Assembly: GCA_964577115.1 (NCBI GenBank)
Contig: CAZNXJ010000063.1
Span: 1-9,207, forward strand
Length of the DNA: 9,207 nucleotides
Direction: 5' to 3'
DNA from: CAZNXJ01 sp964577115
GTDB lineage: Bacteria > Planctomycetota > Planctomycetia > Pirellulales > Pirellulaceae
The position numbers and the translations under genes are program-made. The notes beneath the pieces are model-generated. The model ran no database searches, was not told the DNA's origin, and saw only the letters and a program-made list of their open reading frames with translations. Shown piece after piece: positions 1 to 6,655 of the stretch. Position 1 is the first letter of the stretch, and each line of letters opens with the position of its first letter.

Positions 1-18
1 TGCGGGCCTTCAGCCCTG

Positions 19-120
19 CCCCTGGGCTACATTCGGATCCACCGCTTCGCGGTTCTCGGTTCGGTGAGGCAACGCGAAGGCCGCCGCGTTGCGGCAGGCC
101 GGTTGGTATGTGGTTTGGCG
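19..120 (+). repeat. Dispersed-type repeat, left copy (inverted relative to the copy at the right end)
   Basis: This segment matches the reverse complement of the last ~100 bases of the window. By hand, 82 of 92 positions are identical without gaps between 19-110 and the complement of 9116-9207, and similarity fades over the next ten bases. It carries two short perfect hairpins, ACCGC-TTC-GCGGT near 41-53 and GCCGC-GTT-GCGGC at 83-95. Bases 1-18, with a small GGGC/GCCC inverted pair, may belong to the same element, but the right copy is cut off by the window end so this cannot be tested. No credible protein is encoded. It lies downstream of lpxI and could help end transcription or stabilise mRNA, but no T-tract follows the stems. 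The family is not one I can name. Confidence 0.85.
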
Positions 121-201
121 TGACGGGCGGCGCGGATGGATGCGCTTGCCGCATTGTCATGGGTGTACGCGCTTTGGCCGCGTTGCGGCAGGCCAGTTGG
201 T
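83..201 (+). repeat. Pair of 25-bp direct repeats within the left repeat region
   Basis: A 25-base unit at 83-107 recurs at 177-201 with one difference (24/25). Each unit contains the stem GCCGC-GTT-GCGGC followed by AGGCC and a GTTGGT end. Bases after the second unit (an ACGGATTGGA-like stretch near 203-213) resemble the corresponding part of the right-end copy better than the bases after the first unit do. The left region therefore looks like a composite of partly duplicated modules. The sequence between the units (108-176) shows no gene. Confidence 0.75.
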
Positions 202-255
202 GTACGGATTGGACGTTGCCGTTTTTGAGAGTCACCCTGCCCGCGGATCGTGCGC

Positions 256-1140
256 TCAGACGAGTTGCCGGCGCATTTCGTCATCGATCGAGACAATGGT
301 GATGCGGTGGCGCTGAGCGAACTCGAGGACGGCGGGTTCATCGAGCAGAATCGTGCGCCGGGCCTCGACGGCCAATAGGTTGCCGCCTGCTTCGAGCAGC
401 GTCTGCATGGTGAGAAGCCCAATTGTCGGGACGTCGAAACGCATGTCCTGCGCGGGCTTGGCAACTTTCACCACGGTGAACCCGCCGCTCGGACAAAGTT
501 GCCCCGCTCGGCGAATGCACTCGTCGGTGCCCTCCACCGCCTCGACGGCAATCACCGCTTGGCCTTTCACCGCGACGCTCTGCCCAATATCCAGCCGCCC
601 CATCTCCTTCGCCAGTTCCCAGCCGAACAGGATGTCACGGCATTGTGCTTTGCTGAGTTTGCCGCAAAGCAGGCCCGGGCGAACCAATAGTTCCGGGGCG
701 AAATTGGTCGGGGGAGCGAACACGATACCATCCTCGGCGTAAGCATGCACGATCGCGAGCAGGAGCGTATCGTCCTTGCGATCGCGCGTCTTTGAAATCC
801 AGTGCGGGTAAAACGTACGCAAGCAGCGCAGGTCGGGAAAATGCTTCAGCATGGCGTACGGCTGGAACATCAGCACCTTGTGGATCTTGCCCGCCATCGT
901 CGCGTAGTTCACGCCATGCCGGCGGAAGTAGCGGATCGCTCGGCCGAGCTTCGCAAGTCCGATGGGCTGGTAGTCGTCGCAGATCGCCTTGAGCTGCTCG
1001 TCGGCGTGGTCCTTGAAGCCCAGGCAATAGACGTCATATCCCTGCTGCTTGAGCGCCTGTGCGACGACAATCGGCAGCCGGCCCCATCCGGCCAGCAGGC
1101 CGATCCGCGGCCGCTCGGCGATGTGACATGTTGCTGTCAT
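256..1140 (-). CDS. lpxI: UDP-2,3-diacylglucosamine pyrophosphatase LpxI (DUF1009 family)
   Basis: LpxI hydrolyses UDP-2,3-diacylglucosamine to lipid X (2,3-diacylglucosamine 1-phosphate) and UMP in lipid A synthesis, at the cytoplasmic membrane. It replaces LpxH in many bacteria outside beta- and gammaproteobacteria. Seen here: 294 residues, close to the family's usual 270-290. There is an N-terminal glycine-rich LAGWGRLP (16-23), then AGK (83-85), RKDD (121-124), VKGQAVIAVEAVEGTD (191-206), and the strongly diagnostic VKVAKPAQDMRFDVPTIG (224-241) near the C-terminus. The acidic residues of that last block probably include the essential Asp known from the Caulobacter enzyme, although I cannot align it exactly. 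The reading frame is open 60 codons further upstream, into lpxD, but that part is low in family-like sequence, so I take the ATG at 1140. No strong Shine-Dalgarno precedes it. It follows lpxD by 64 bp, which supports a shared lipid A role. Confidence 0.9.
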   Translation of the reverse strand: MTATCHIAERPRIGLLAGWGRLPIVVAQALKQQGYDVYCLGFKDHADEQLKAICDDYQPIGLAKLGRAIRYFRRHGVNYATMAGKIHKVLMFQPYAMLKHFPDLRCLRTFYPHWISKTRDRKDDTLLLAIVHAYAEDGIVFAPPTNFAPELLVRPGLLCGKLSKAQCRDILFGWELAKEMGRLDIGQSVAVKGQAVIAVEAVEGTDECIRRAGQLCPSGGFTVVKVAKPAQDMRFDVPTIGLLTMQTLLEAGGNLLAVEARRTILLDEPAVLEFAQRHRITIVSIDDEMRRQLV

Positions 1141-1165
1141 TTCCGCGATTGATTTAGTGGTTCCC

Positions 1166-1181
1166 AGACACTCGCGTGTCT
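1166..1181 (-). other. Small hairpin with GNRA loop between lpxD and lpxI
   Basis: On the minus-strand RNA, AGACAC and GTGTCT form a perfect 6-bp stem closed by a GCGA loop, which fits the stable GNRA tetraloop class. It sits in the 64-base gap between lpxD and lpxI. An AGGAG sequence lies just upstream of it (complement of 1188-1192), while the lpxI ATG lies about 25 bases downstream. No U-tract follows, so it is not a typical terminator. It may influence mRNA stability or translation of lpxI, but a stem this short can occur by chance. Confidence 0.35.
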
Positions 1182-1204
1182 TCGCTTCTCCTGCACGGGC
1201 CGAC

Positions 1205-2263
1205 TCAGGCCGCGTCGGCATCGGCCGCTCGGGAGCCGGGAGGCGCTTCGAGCTGCTCGAGGATGCGCTGCATGGCGCGCAGCTGTCTTCGCATCTCGGG
1301 GAGCTTCGAAATAGCCGCAAGCGCCTGACGTTGCTCTTTGGCGATCGACGCCGGGATTCCGAAATAGATCTCGCCCGCGCCGATGTCGCAGTGTACGCCC
1401 GATTTTGCGCCGACCTTCGCTCCGTCGCCGATGTCGACGTGGTCCTTGATACCGACCTGCCCGGCGAGCACCACGTAATCGCCGGTGCGCACGCTGCCGG
1501 CGATGCCGACCTGGGCGCAGAGCAGATTGTGGCGGCCGATGCGGCAGTTGTGTCCGATCATCACCTGGTTGTCGATCTTCGTGCCGCGGCCGATCAACGT
1601 CGCGTCATACGTTCCGCGATCGATCGTCGTGCCCGCACCGATCTCGACATCGTCCTGGATTTCGACGTAGCCGAGCTGCGGCATCAGCTTGTGCTGCCCG
1701 TCGACTAACTGGTAGCCAAATCCGTAGGCGCCGAGCGTCACGTTGGCGTGGATCAGCACGCGGTTGCCAACGCGCGTTCCTTCGTACAGGACCGTGTTGG
1801 GCAGGATTGTGCAGTCCGCGCCGATCGAACAACCATCGAGAATGACGCACCCGGCATGGATCGTCGTGTTGTCGCCGATCGTGACCTCGGCACCGATCGT
1901 CGCTCGCGCATGGATCGTGACGTCCTTGCCCAACCGAGCGGTCGGGTGAATTTCGGCTCGCGGGCTAATGCCGCGCGTGGTCGAGGTGGGCAGGGGGCGG
2001 AACTGCCGCACAATTTTTTCGAACACCGCGCGGCAATCCTGCGTAAGAATGGCCGGCATGTCCGGCGGCACGAGATTGGGCGGTCCAATCACGGCTGCGG
2101 CGCGGCAATCGGCGAGAAAGCGCAGGTAGCTCGGGCCTTCGATCAGCGTGATGTCGCCCGGCCCGGCGTTCCGCAGCGAAGCAACTCCCGTGATCTCGAC
2201 GGAACCGTCGCCCTGCAATTGTCCCTCATACGCACGGGCCAGTTCACTGAGCCTGATCTTCAT
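1205..2263 (-). CDS. lpxD: UDP-3-O-acylglucosamine N-acyltransferase LpxD
   Basis: LpxD transfers a hydroxyacyl chain from acyl-ACP to the 2-amino group of UDP-3-O-acylglucosamine, the third step of lipid A synthesis, as a cytoplasmic homotrimer. Seen here: 352 residues (E. coli 341). The N-terminal uridine-binding domain (about 1-100) starts with MKIRLSELA and contains GVASLRNAGPGDITLIE. A left-handed beta-helix of hexapeptide repeats follows (about 104-300), with GAYGFGYQ (178-185). The catalytic histidine is H238 in IGHNCRIG, matching E. coli His239. A C-terminal helix runs from about 308 to 340, and an Ala/Asp-rich tail ends the protein. The frame is open further upstream, but LpxD proteins begin at this M-x-I-x-LSELA, and a GGAAAGGA sits 10 bases before the ATG, so I choose 2263. 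The HAD gene ends 122 bp upstream; that gap has a TTGACC but no convincing -10. Confidence 0.96.
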   Translation of the reverse strand: MKIRLSELARAYEGQLQGDGSVEITGVASLRNAGPGDITLIEGPSYLRFLADCRAAAVIGPPNLVPPDMPAILTQDCRAVFEKIVRQFRPLPTSTTRGISPRAEIHPTARLGKDVTIHARATIGAEVTIGDNTTIHAGCVILDGCSIGADCTILPNTVLYEGTRVGNRVLIHANVTLGAYGFGYQLVDGQHKLMPQLGYVEIQDDVEIGAGTTIDRGTYDATLIGRGTKIDNQVMIGHNCRIGRHNLLCAQVGIAGSVRTGDYVVLAGQVGIKDHVDIGDGAKVGAKSGVHCDIGAGEIYFGIPASIAKEQRQALAAISKLPEMRRQLRAMQRILEQLEAPPGSRAADADAA

Positions 2264-2385
2264 CGATGCGGCATCCTTTCCCTGCGTGGCGGACGAGCCG
2301 CCGGGAGCAGGCCAAGACGTCATGCCCTCCATGCCGACGTGCCTGCGGGTCAAGGTGGGGCATCGTACCCGATCGCTGCGGCGGT

Positions 2386-3162
2386 TCACAAGAGCGAAAG
2401 CAGATCGGCTAATCGAGCAATACGCGGCACGTCCGCGGGAACCGCAGTCGGCTCGCTTTGGGGGAGTGGATCGAGCAGCAGGCTTTGCCAACCAGCGCTC
2501 CGAGGCGCCTGCACGTCGTGCAGAAGATCATCGCCCACGATCAGGATTTCGTCGGGGCGAAATCCCGCCCGCCGCTCGATCGCTCGATAAAATCGCACGT
2601 CGGGTTTAACGAATCCGAGCTGCGACGAATAATAAAGATGCGAAGTCGAGCCAAGCGGCGGATGGCCTTCGCAGACCGCCACCAGTCGCTCGTCAAAGTT
2701 CGACGCGATTCCGAGCGCATAGCCTCGATGGCCAAGCTCGCGCCAAACGGTGGCCAATTCGGCATCGAGCCGCCAGTGTCGCGGGTCAGCAAAGTGCTGC
2801 CATAGCTGCTCGTAGATCGCTCGGCCATGCTGCGGCACGTCATCGAATACGTACGAGACGATAGCCTGCCACCGTTGCCGCTCGCGCCGCTCGTTCGTCA
2901 CTCCGCGTGCCGCCCGCTGCCGCTGGGCAGGCCGCCCGTCATACGACGGCACAATGGCCTCGCCGCCGTAGCGCCGCAGTGCCGCTCGAAACCGCTCGGC
3001 GACGGTCGCCCGATCTCGCTGGCTTCCCCATCTCTGCCCGGCCACCAGGTACGCATCCGCCACATGAGGCTCCGGGTGGAGCAGCGTTCCGACCGCATCG
3101 AAAAGCACCAGGCGCGGCGGAGCCAAGTGGGTTGGTCCGATTTCACGAGAAGGGACGTTCAT
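2386..3162 (-). CDS. HAD superfamily hydrolase, subfamily I, with a DAVGT motif I
   Basis: This is a Rossmann-type haloacid dehalogenase superfamily protein of 258 residues. Numbered from the ATG at 3162, motif I is LVLFDAVGTLL with nucleophile D22 and T26. Motif II is GIASN with S154, motif III is FVKPD with K186, and motif IV is IVGDDLLHD with D211, D212 and D216. An insert of about 100 residues after motif I (roughly 35-130) is the usual place for a helical C1 cap. Position 24, normally the second Asp that acts as acid/base in HAD phosphatases, is Val. In dehalogenases this place is Tyr and in phosphonatase it is Ala, so the chemistry cannot be assigned. It resembles the REG-2/HDHD3-like group from memory. 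A TTG three codons upstream (3171) is an alternative start; neither has a clear Shine-Dalgarno. It lies between rseP and lpxD in the same direction, but substrate and role are unknown. Confidence 0.85.
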   Translation of the reverse strand: MNVPSREIGPTHLAPPRLVLFDAVGTLLHPEPHVADAYLVAGQRWGSQRDRATVAERFRAALRRYGGEAIVPSYDGRPAQRQRAARGVTNERRERQRWQAIVSYVFDDVPQHGRAIYEQLWQHFADPRHWRLDAELATVWRELGHRGYALGIASNFDERLVAVCEGHPPLGSTSHLYYSSQLGFVKPDVRFYRAIERRAGFRPDEILIVGDDLLHDVQAPRSAGWQSLLLDPLPQSEPTAVPADVPRIARLADLLSLL

Positions 3163-3332
3163 GGACAGCAATGGCGGTTCGCGCGCGGGACTATTTGAAA
3201 GGCGGGATCGCCGGTCCTGCGTCTGCGAACCGATTCTGTGCGCGCATGGTGGCCGCGCTGTGGCGCGGGTTCCGAGTTGCTTCGTTCGACTGCCTTTACG
3301 CCGCAGGTTCCTCCAGGAGCTGCTTGCCCCAC
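3163..3332 (-). other. 170-bp gap between rseP and the HAD gene
   Basis: No open frame with credible coding character, no tRNA-like fold and no stem followed by a T-tract is visible on either strand. The rseP stop is the TAA at 3335-3333. The gap could hold a minus-strand promoter for the HAD-lpxD-lpxI group, but I find no pair of -35/-10 boxes worth reporting. Read-through from rseP is therefore as likely as a separate start. Confidence 0.4.
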
Positions 3333-5510
3333 TTAGAGCAAGAACTCCCAGAGCCAGCTGATGTCCATCGCGAAGACGAACAACATCAGCATCAGGAGGA
3401 ACGCGAAACCCGCGAGCGTCAGGCGCAGCTGGACACGTTCCGGAACCGGGCGACGGAAGATGCCTTCCCAGGCGAGGAACATCAAGTGCCCGCCGTCGAG
3501 CACGGGAATGGGCAGCGCGTTGAGCAGCGCCAGGTTCGCGCTGAAGAACGTGAGGAACATCAGCAAGCGCGGTAGGCTGATCGACGCTTCCCAGCCGGCT
3601 ACCGCCGCGATGCGGATCGGTCCCCCCAGATCCGAAACGGACACTCGGCCGGTAAACAACATCCCCAGCACGGTCCAGACTTCGGCGAGCCGCTCTTTCG
3701 TTTCACGCAAACCGAGCTGCACCGCTTCCGCAAAACTGGTAGCTCGATGAACGCGATGGAGCGGCTGGAGGTTTAGTCCGCGATCCTCGTCGTACACACC
3801 CGGCTCGGTCACAACCGGCAACCGCACTTCGATCTCTTCGCCCTCGCGGAGCAGTGTCAGCAGCACATCCACGCCGGGCGGGCAGACCTGCACGGTCGCA
3901 TCCACAGTAAGCCAGGCATGAAGTTCTGAGCTAATCTCATGGTCGCGGTTGTAATTCTTGCCGAACCACGGCGATTCGAGCAGCTGCTGATGGATCTCGG
4001 GCGTTTGCGGAATCAATTGATATCCGATCAGACGATCACCGGGCTTCACACCTTCCTTTTCCGCGGCGCTGTCCGGATCCACATGAGCGACTTCCGGCAC
4101 GACGCCGTAGGCGATGCCGATCGGGTCAATGCCCAAGTAGGCCCCCGGAATACCAGCGGCGGGATTGAGCCTCACCGGACCATCGACCTGAAAGGTGACA
4201 CTTTCCTTTTGTTCCCCCTTATTACGTTCGACGGTAAACGTGATCGGCTCGCTCGACTCACGGACTGCGAGCCGCTGCGGGAGCGTCGTCGGATTACCAA
4301 CGGGCTCGCCATCCACCTCGCGGATCACGTCGCCAACCTGGAACCCGGCTTGCTCGGCAGGCGAGCCTGGCCGCACAGCGGTAATCGGGCCCATCTGTAC
4401 GGTGAAGCCAAGCCACTTGCGGGGATTCGGTTCGAGCGTCACGTCGAACGTTTCGGCAACTGCGCCGTCCGCCCCCGGCCGCTCGACGCGCAGCTGCACC
4501 GGCTCGTCCAGGTATTCACCGAGAGCACGTTCGAGTTCGAACGCGGGGATTTCTCCTTTTTCATTGGCCTTGGAACGGTCGAATTCGTGGCCATTGATCG
4601 CCACGATGCGGTCTCCCGGTTGCAGCGGCGGATCGGTCTTACCGGCCGGCAGCCAGTCGGGTACGGGGCCGACGGTCGTCGAGAAAACGGGAAGCACACC
4701 GATCGCCGGCGGAGCATCCGGATCGTCGCCCCGGCGCGTGGGGCGAAGTTTGAGCCAGCGCGGTTCGCCGTCACTACCTTCGCTGCGCACGAGCACATCG
4801 ATTTCTTTTGGCGTTTCCAGCCCCATGCCGGCGGTGAGGATCTTCACCCGCATGTCCTTGTCGTACCGCAGATGCTCGTTGGGCGTGCCGCTACGACCAA
4901 CTTGCAGAATCTGGTCGCCCGGCTCGAGTCCGGCGAGCCACGCGGGGTCGCCCGGCGTCGCGCCAGAGATGACCGCCGGCGAATATTCGACACCGGCCCG
5001 GTAGGCCACGGCGGCAAAGACCACGGCGAAGATCAAATTCATAATGATGCCGGCCGAGATGATCAGCATGCGCTGCGGGACGGACTTGGCCGGATAGCTG
5101 CGCGGATCGAGCACCGGCTCGCTTGCGCCCTCGGATTCGCCGTCCTCGGGTTTGACGCGAATCCGCTCCGCTTCTTTCTCGGCATTGGCCGGGTTGTCGT
5201 CCTGGCCGAGCATCTTCACGTAGCCGCCGAGCGGAATGATACCGATGCCGTATTCGGTCTCGCCGCGCTGGAACGAAAACAGCCGGCCTGGCATGGGGAT
5301 ACCAAGCAATCTCCAGGGAGGCAGGTCAAAGCCAACGTAGAACTTCTCGACTTTGACGCCACAGACCTTGGCAGCCAGAAAATGGCCGAGCTCGTGGACA
5401 AAAATCACCAGCCCCACGCCGAAGATGACTTCGACGGCGTACACCAACTTGGCCATCCAAGGGCCGAGCGCCGCGAGCACGGATCCGACCGCCATCAGGA
5501 ACAAACCCAC
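3333..5510 (-). CDS. rseP: Site-2 intramembrane zinc metalloprotease RseP (M50), enlarged PDZ region
   Basis: RseP-type proteases cleave substrates inside the membrane, classically anti-sigma factors after a first cut by a DegS-like protease. Seen here: 725 residues against about 450 in E. coli. The order is an N-terminal hydrophobic stretch (about 4-20), a membrane segment carrying HELGH (39-43; zinc ligands H39 and H43, catalytic E40), GIIPLGGYVKMLG (90-102), an acidic linker (103-138), and a second membrane segment (about 147-169). A ~420-residue periplasmic part follows, then NALPIPVLDGGH (664-675; third zinc ligand D672) and a final hydrophobic segment (about 698-720). PDZ-like signatures, each with a GDxI or GDRL core, occur near 185-205, 296-308, 378-402 and 474-495, so three or four PDZ units are likely. 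The start is a GTG at 5510, supported by an ideal Shine-Dalgarno; an ATG five codons in (5495) overlaps the dxr stop as TGATG. It is coupled to dxr, as in many bacteria. Confidence 0.95.
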   Translation of the reverse strand: MGLFLMAVGSVLAALGPWMAKLVYAVEVIFGVGLVIFVHELGHFLAAKVCGVKVEKFYVGFDLPPWRLLGIPMPGRLFSFQRGETEYGIGIIPLGGYVKMLGQDDNPANAEKEAERIRVKPEDGESEGASEPVLDPRSYPAKSVPQRMLIISAGIIMNLIFAVVFAAVAYRAGVEYSPAVISGATPGDPAWLAGLEPGDQILQVGRSGTPNEHLRYDKDMRVKILTAGMGLETPKEIDVLVRSEGSDGEPRWLKLRPTRRGDDPDAPPAIGVLPVFSTTVGPVPDWLPAGKTDPPLQPGDRIVAINGHEFDRSKANEKGEIPAFELERALGEYLDEPVQLRVERPGADGAVAETFDVTLEPNPRKWLGFTVQMGPITAVRPGSPAEQAGFQVGDVIREVDGEPVGNPTTLPQRLAVRESSEPITFTVERNKGEQKESVTFQVDGPVRLNPAAGIPGAYLGIDPIGIAYGVVPEVAHVDPDSAAEKEGVKPGDRLIGYQLIPQTPEIHQQLLESPWFGKNYNRDHEISSELHAWLTVDATVQVCPPGVDVLLTLLREGEEIEVRLPVVTEPGVYDEDRGLNLQPLHRVHRATSFAEAVQLGLRETKERLAEVWTVLGMLFTGRVSVSDLGGPIRIAAVAGWEASISLPRLLMFLTFFSANLALLNALPIPVLDGGHLMFLAWEGIFRRPVPERVQLRLTLAGFAFLLMLMLFVFAMDISWLWEFLL

Positions 5511-6655
5511 CGTTTAACCTCCTTCCGTGCCCAGGCATCGAATCGAATCAGCTCGTCGAGCGATGGGTTCGGATCAAATTCATGCTGTTCCAAGACCGCC
5601 TGGCACACCTCGACGATCTCGACAAATCGTATGCGTCCTTCCAGGAACTCCGCCACCGCCGCCTCGTTGGCCGCGTTCAGTACGGCACCCGCCGTGCCAC
5701 CTTGCCGAGCCACCTCGTATCCGAGCCTCAAGGCCGGGAAGCGATCCATATCGGGTGGTTCGAACGTCAGTGAGAACGCTTCGGTGAAGTCCATGCGCTC
5801 GGCCGGACATTCAAACCGCTCGGGGTACGTCAGCGCGTATTGAATCGGCAGACGCATGTCCGGCGGGCTCAGCTGAGCCACCACCGAGCCGTCGCAGAAC
5901 TCGACGAGCGAATGGACGACCGATTGCGGGTGGACCACGATCTCGATCTGATCGGGGTCGAGGCCGAAGAGCCAGCGTGCCTCGATCAGTTCGAGCGACT
6001 TGTTCATCATGGTCGCCGAGTCCACTGTGATTTTAGGGCCCATTTGCCATGTGGGGTGGTCAAGGGCGTCAGAAACGGTGACTTCCTGCATCGCGGCCGC
6101 GGAGTACGTACGGAAAGGCCCCCCGCTGGCGGTAAGCACGACACGTGCCACTTCAGACCGCCGCCCGCTATGTAGCGCCTGGAATACGGCGCTGTGTTCG
6201 CTATCAACGGGTAGAATCTCGGCCCCCCGCCGCTCGGCGAGTTCCATCACCAGAGCTCCGGCGACGACGAGTGTTTCCTTGTTGGCCAGAGCGACGCGTT
6301 TCCCGGCATCCACGGCGGCCCAAGTACTACGGAGCCCCGCGCTACCGACAATCGCCGCGACGACGGTATCCACTTCTTCGCGCCGAGCCAGCTCTTCGAC
6401 CGCCTCGGGACCCACGAGAAACTCGGTGCCGTGTTGCGGCGGCCACGCGTACTGACGAGCGGCCTCTTTGCTGGCCGCGACGACCCACTTCGGCTGGAAC
6501 TCGAGAGCCTGCTGATGGAGCCGATCCAACTGGCGATAGGCGGCCAATCCGACCGCGCGCAACCGACCGCCAGACGCGGCGATGACGTCGAGCGTGCTGC
6601 GGCCGATACTACCGGTCGAACCGAGCACAGCGATATTGCGGGCAGTAAACGTCAT
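5495..6655 (-). CDS. dxr: 1-deoxy-D-xylulose 5-phosphate reductoisomerase Dxr (IspC)
   Basis: Dxr converts 1-deoxy-D-xylulose 5-phosphate to 2-C-methyl-D-erythritol 4-phosphate with NADPH and a divalent metal, the first committed step of the MEP isoprenoid pathway, in the cytoplasm; it is the fosmidomycin target. Seen here: 386 residues (E. coli 398). The NADPH-binding loop is GSTGSIG (12-18) and ALANKETLV spans 122-130. Metal ligands are D151 and E153 in VDSEHSA and E222 in NKSLELIEA. Substrate-binding residues are S177 in ASGGPF, H200 in DHPTWQMG, and S213, N218 and K219 in VDSATMMNKS. The family's flexible-loop region and the C-terminal helical domain, with LNAANE (326-331), are intact. 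It is about ten residues shorter than E. coli just after VDSEH. The start ATG at 6655 gives the expected N-terminus, though no clear Shine-Dalgarno is present. Its 3' end overlaps rseP by 16 bases, so the two are very probably co-transcribed. Confidence 0.97.
   Translation of the reverse strand: MTFTARNIAVLGSTGSIGRSTLDVIAASGGRLRAVGLAAYRQLDRLHQQALEFQPKWVVAASKEAARQYAWPPQHGTEFLVGPEAVEELARREEVDTVVAAIVGSAGLRSTWAAVDAGKRVALANKETLVVAGALVMELAERRGAEILPVDSEHSAVFQALHSGRRSEVARVVLTASGGPFRTYSAAAMQEVTVSDALDHPTWQMGPKITVDSATMMNKSLELIEARWLFGLDPDQIEIVVHPQSVVHSLVEFCDGSVVAQLSPPDMRLPIQYALTYPERFECPAERMDFTEAFSLTFEPPDMDRFPALRLGYEVARQGGTAGAVLNAANEAAVAEFLEGRIRFVEIVEVCQAVLEQHEFDPNPSLDELIRFDAWARKEVKRWVCS
5517..5524 (-). 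promoter_or_regulatory. Perfect Shine-Dalgarno of rseP inside the 3' end of dxr
   Basis: The minus strand reads AAGGAGGT, followed by a 6-base spacer and then GTG at 5510-5508. These bases are also the dxr codons for Lys-Glu-Val near residue 380. The ideal match and spacing favour the GTG over the ATG at 5495, which lies 21 bases from the site. rseP translation is therefore likely to be coupled to ribosomes finishing dxr. Confidence 0.85.

Noticed and set aside
27..464. 145-codon minus-strand frame over the left repeat and the lpxI 3' end
   Set aside because: It overlaps lpxI in another frame and includes the repeat. Its Arg/Ser/Pro-rich composition has no domain signal.
2264..2385. TTGACC (complement of 2348-2353) as a promoter for lpxD
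   Set aside because: No acceptable -10 is found 16-18 bases further on. Read-through from the upstream HAD gene is enough to explain expression.
1748..2590. 280-codon plus-strand frame opposite lpxD and the HAD gene
   Set aside because: It is antisense to the hexapeptide-repeat region of lpxD, whose repeated codons give long, repetitive shadow frames. No family features are present.
3939..5843. 634-codon plus-strand open frame opposite rseP and dxr
   Set aside because: It lies wholly antisense to two strongly supported genes. Its protein is Arg/His/Asp-rich with no recognisable domain, as expected of a shadow frame in GC-rich DNA.
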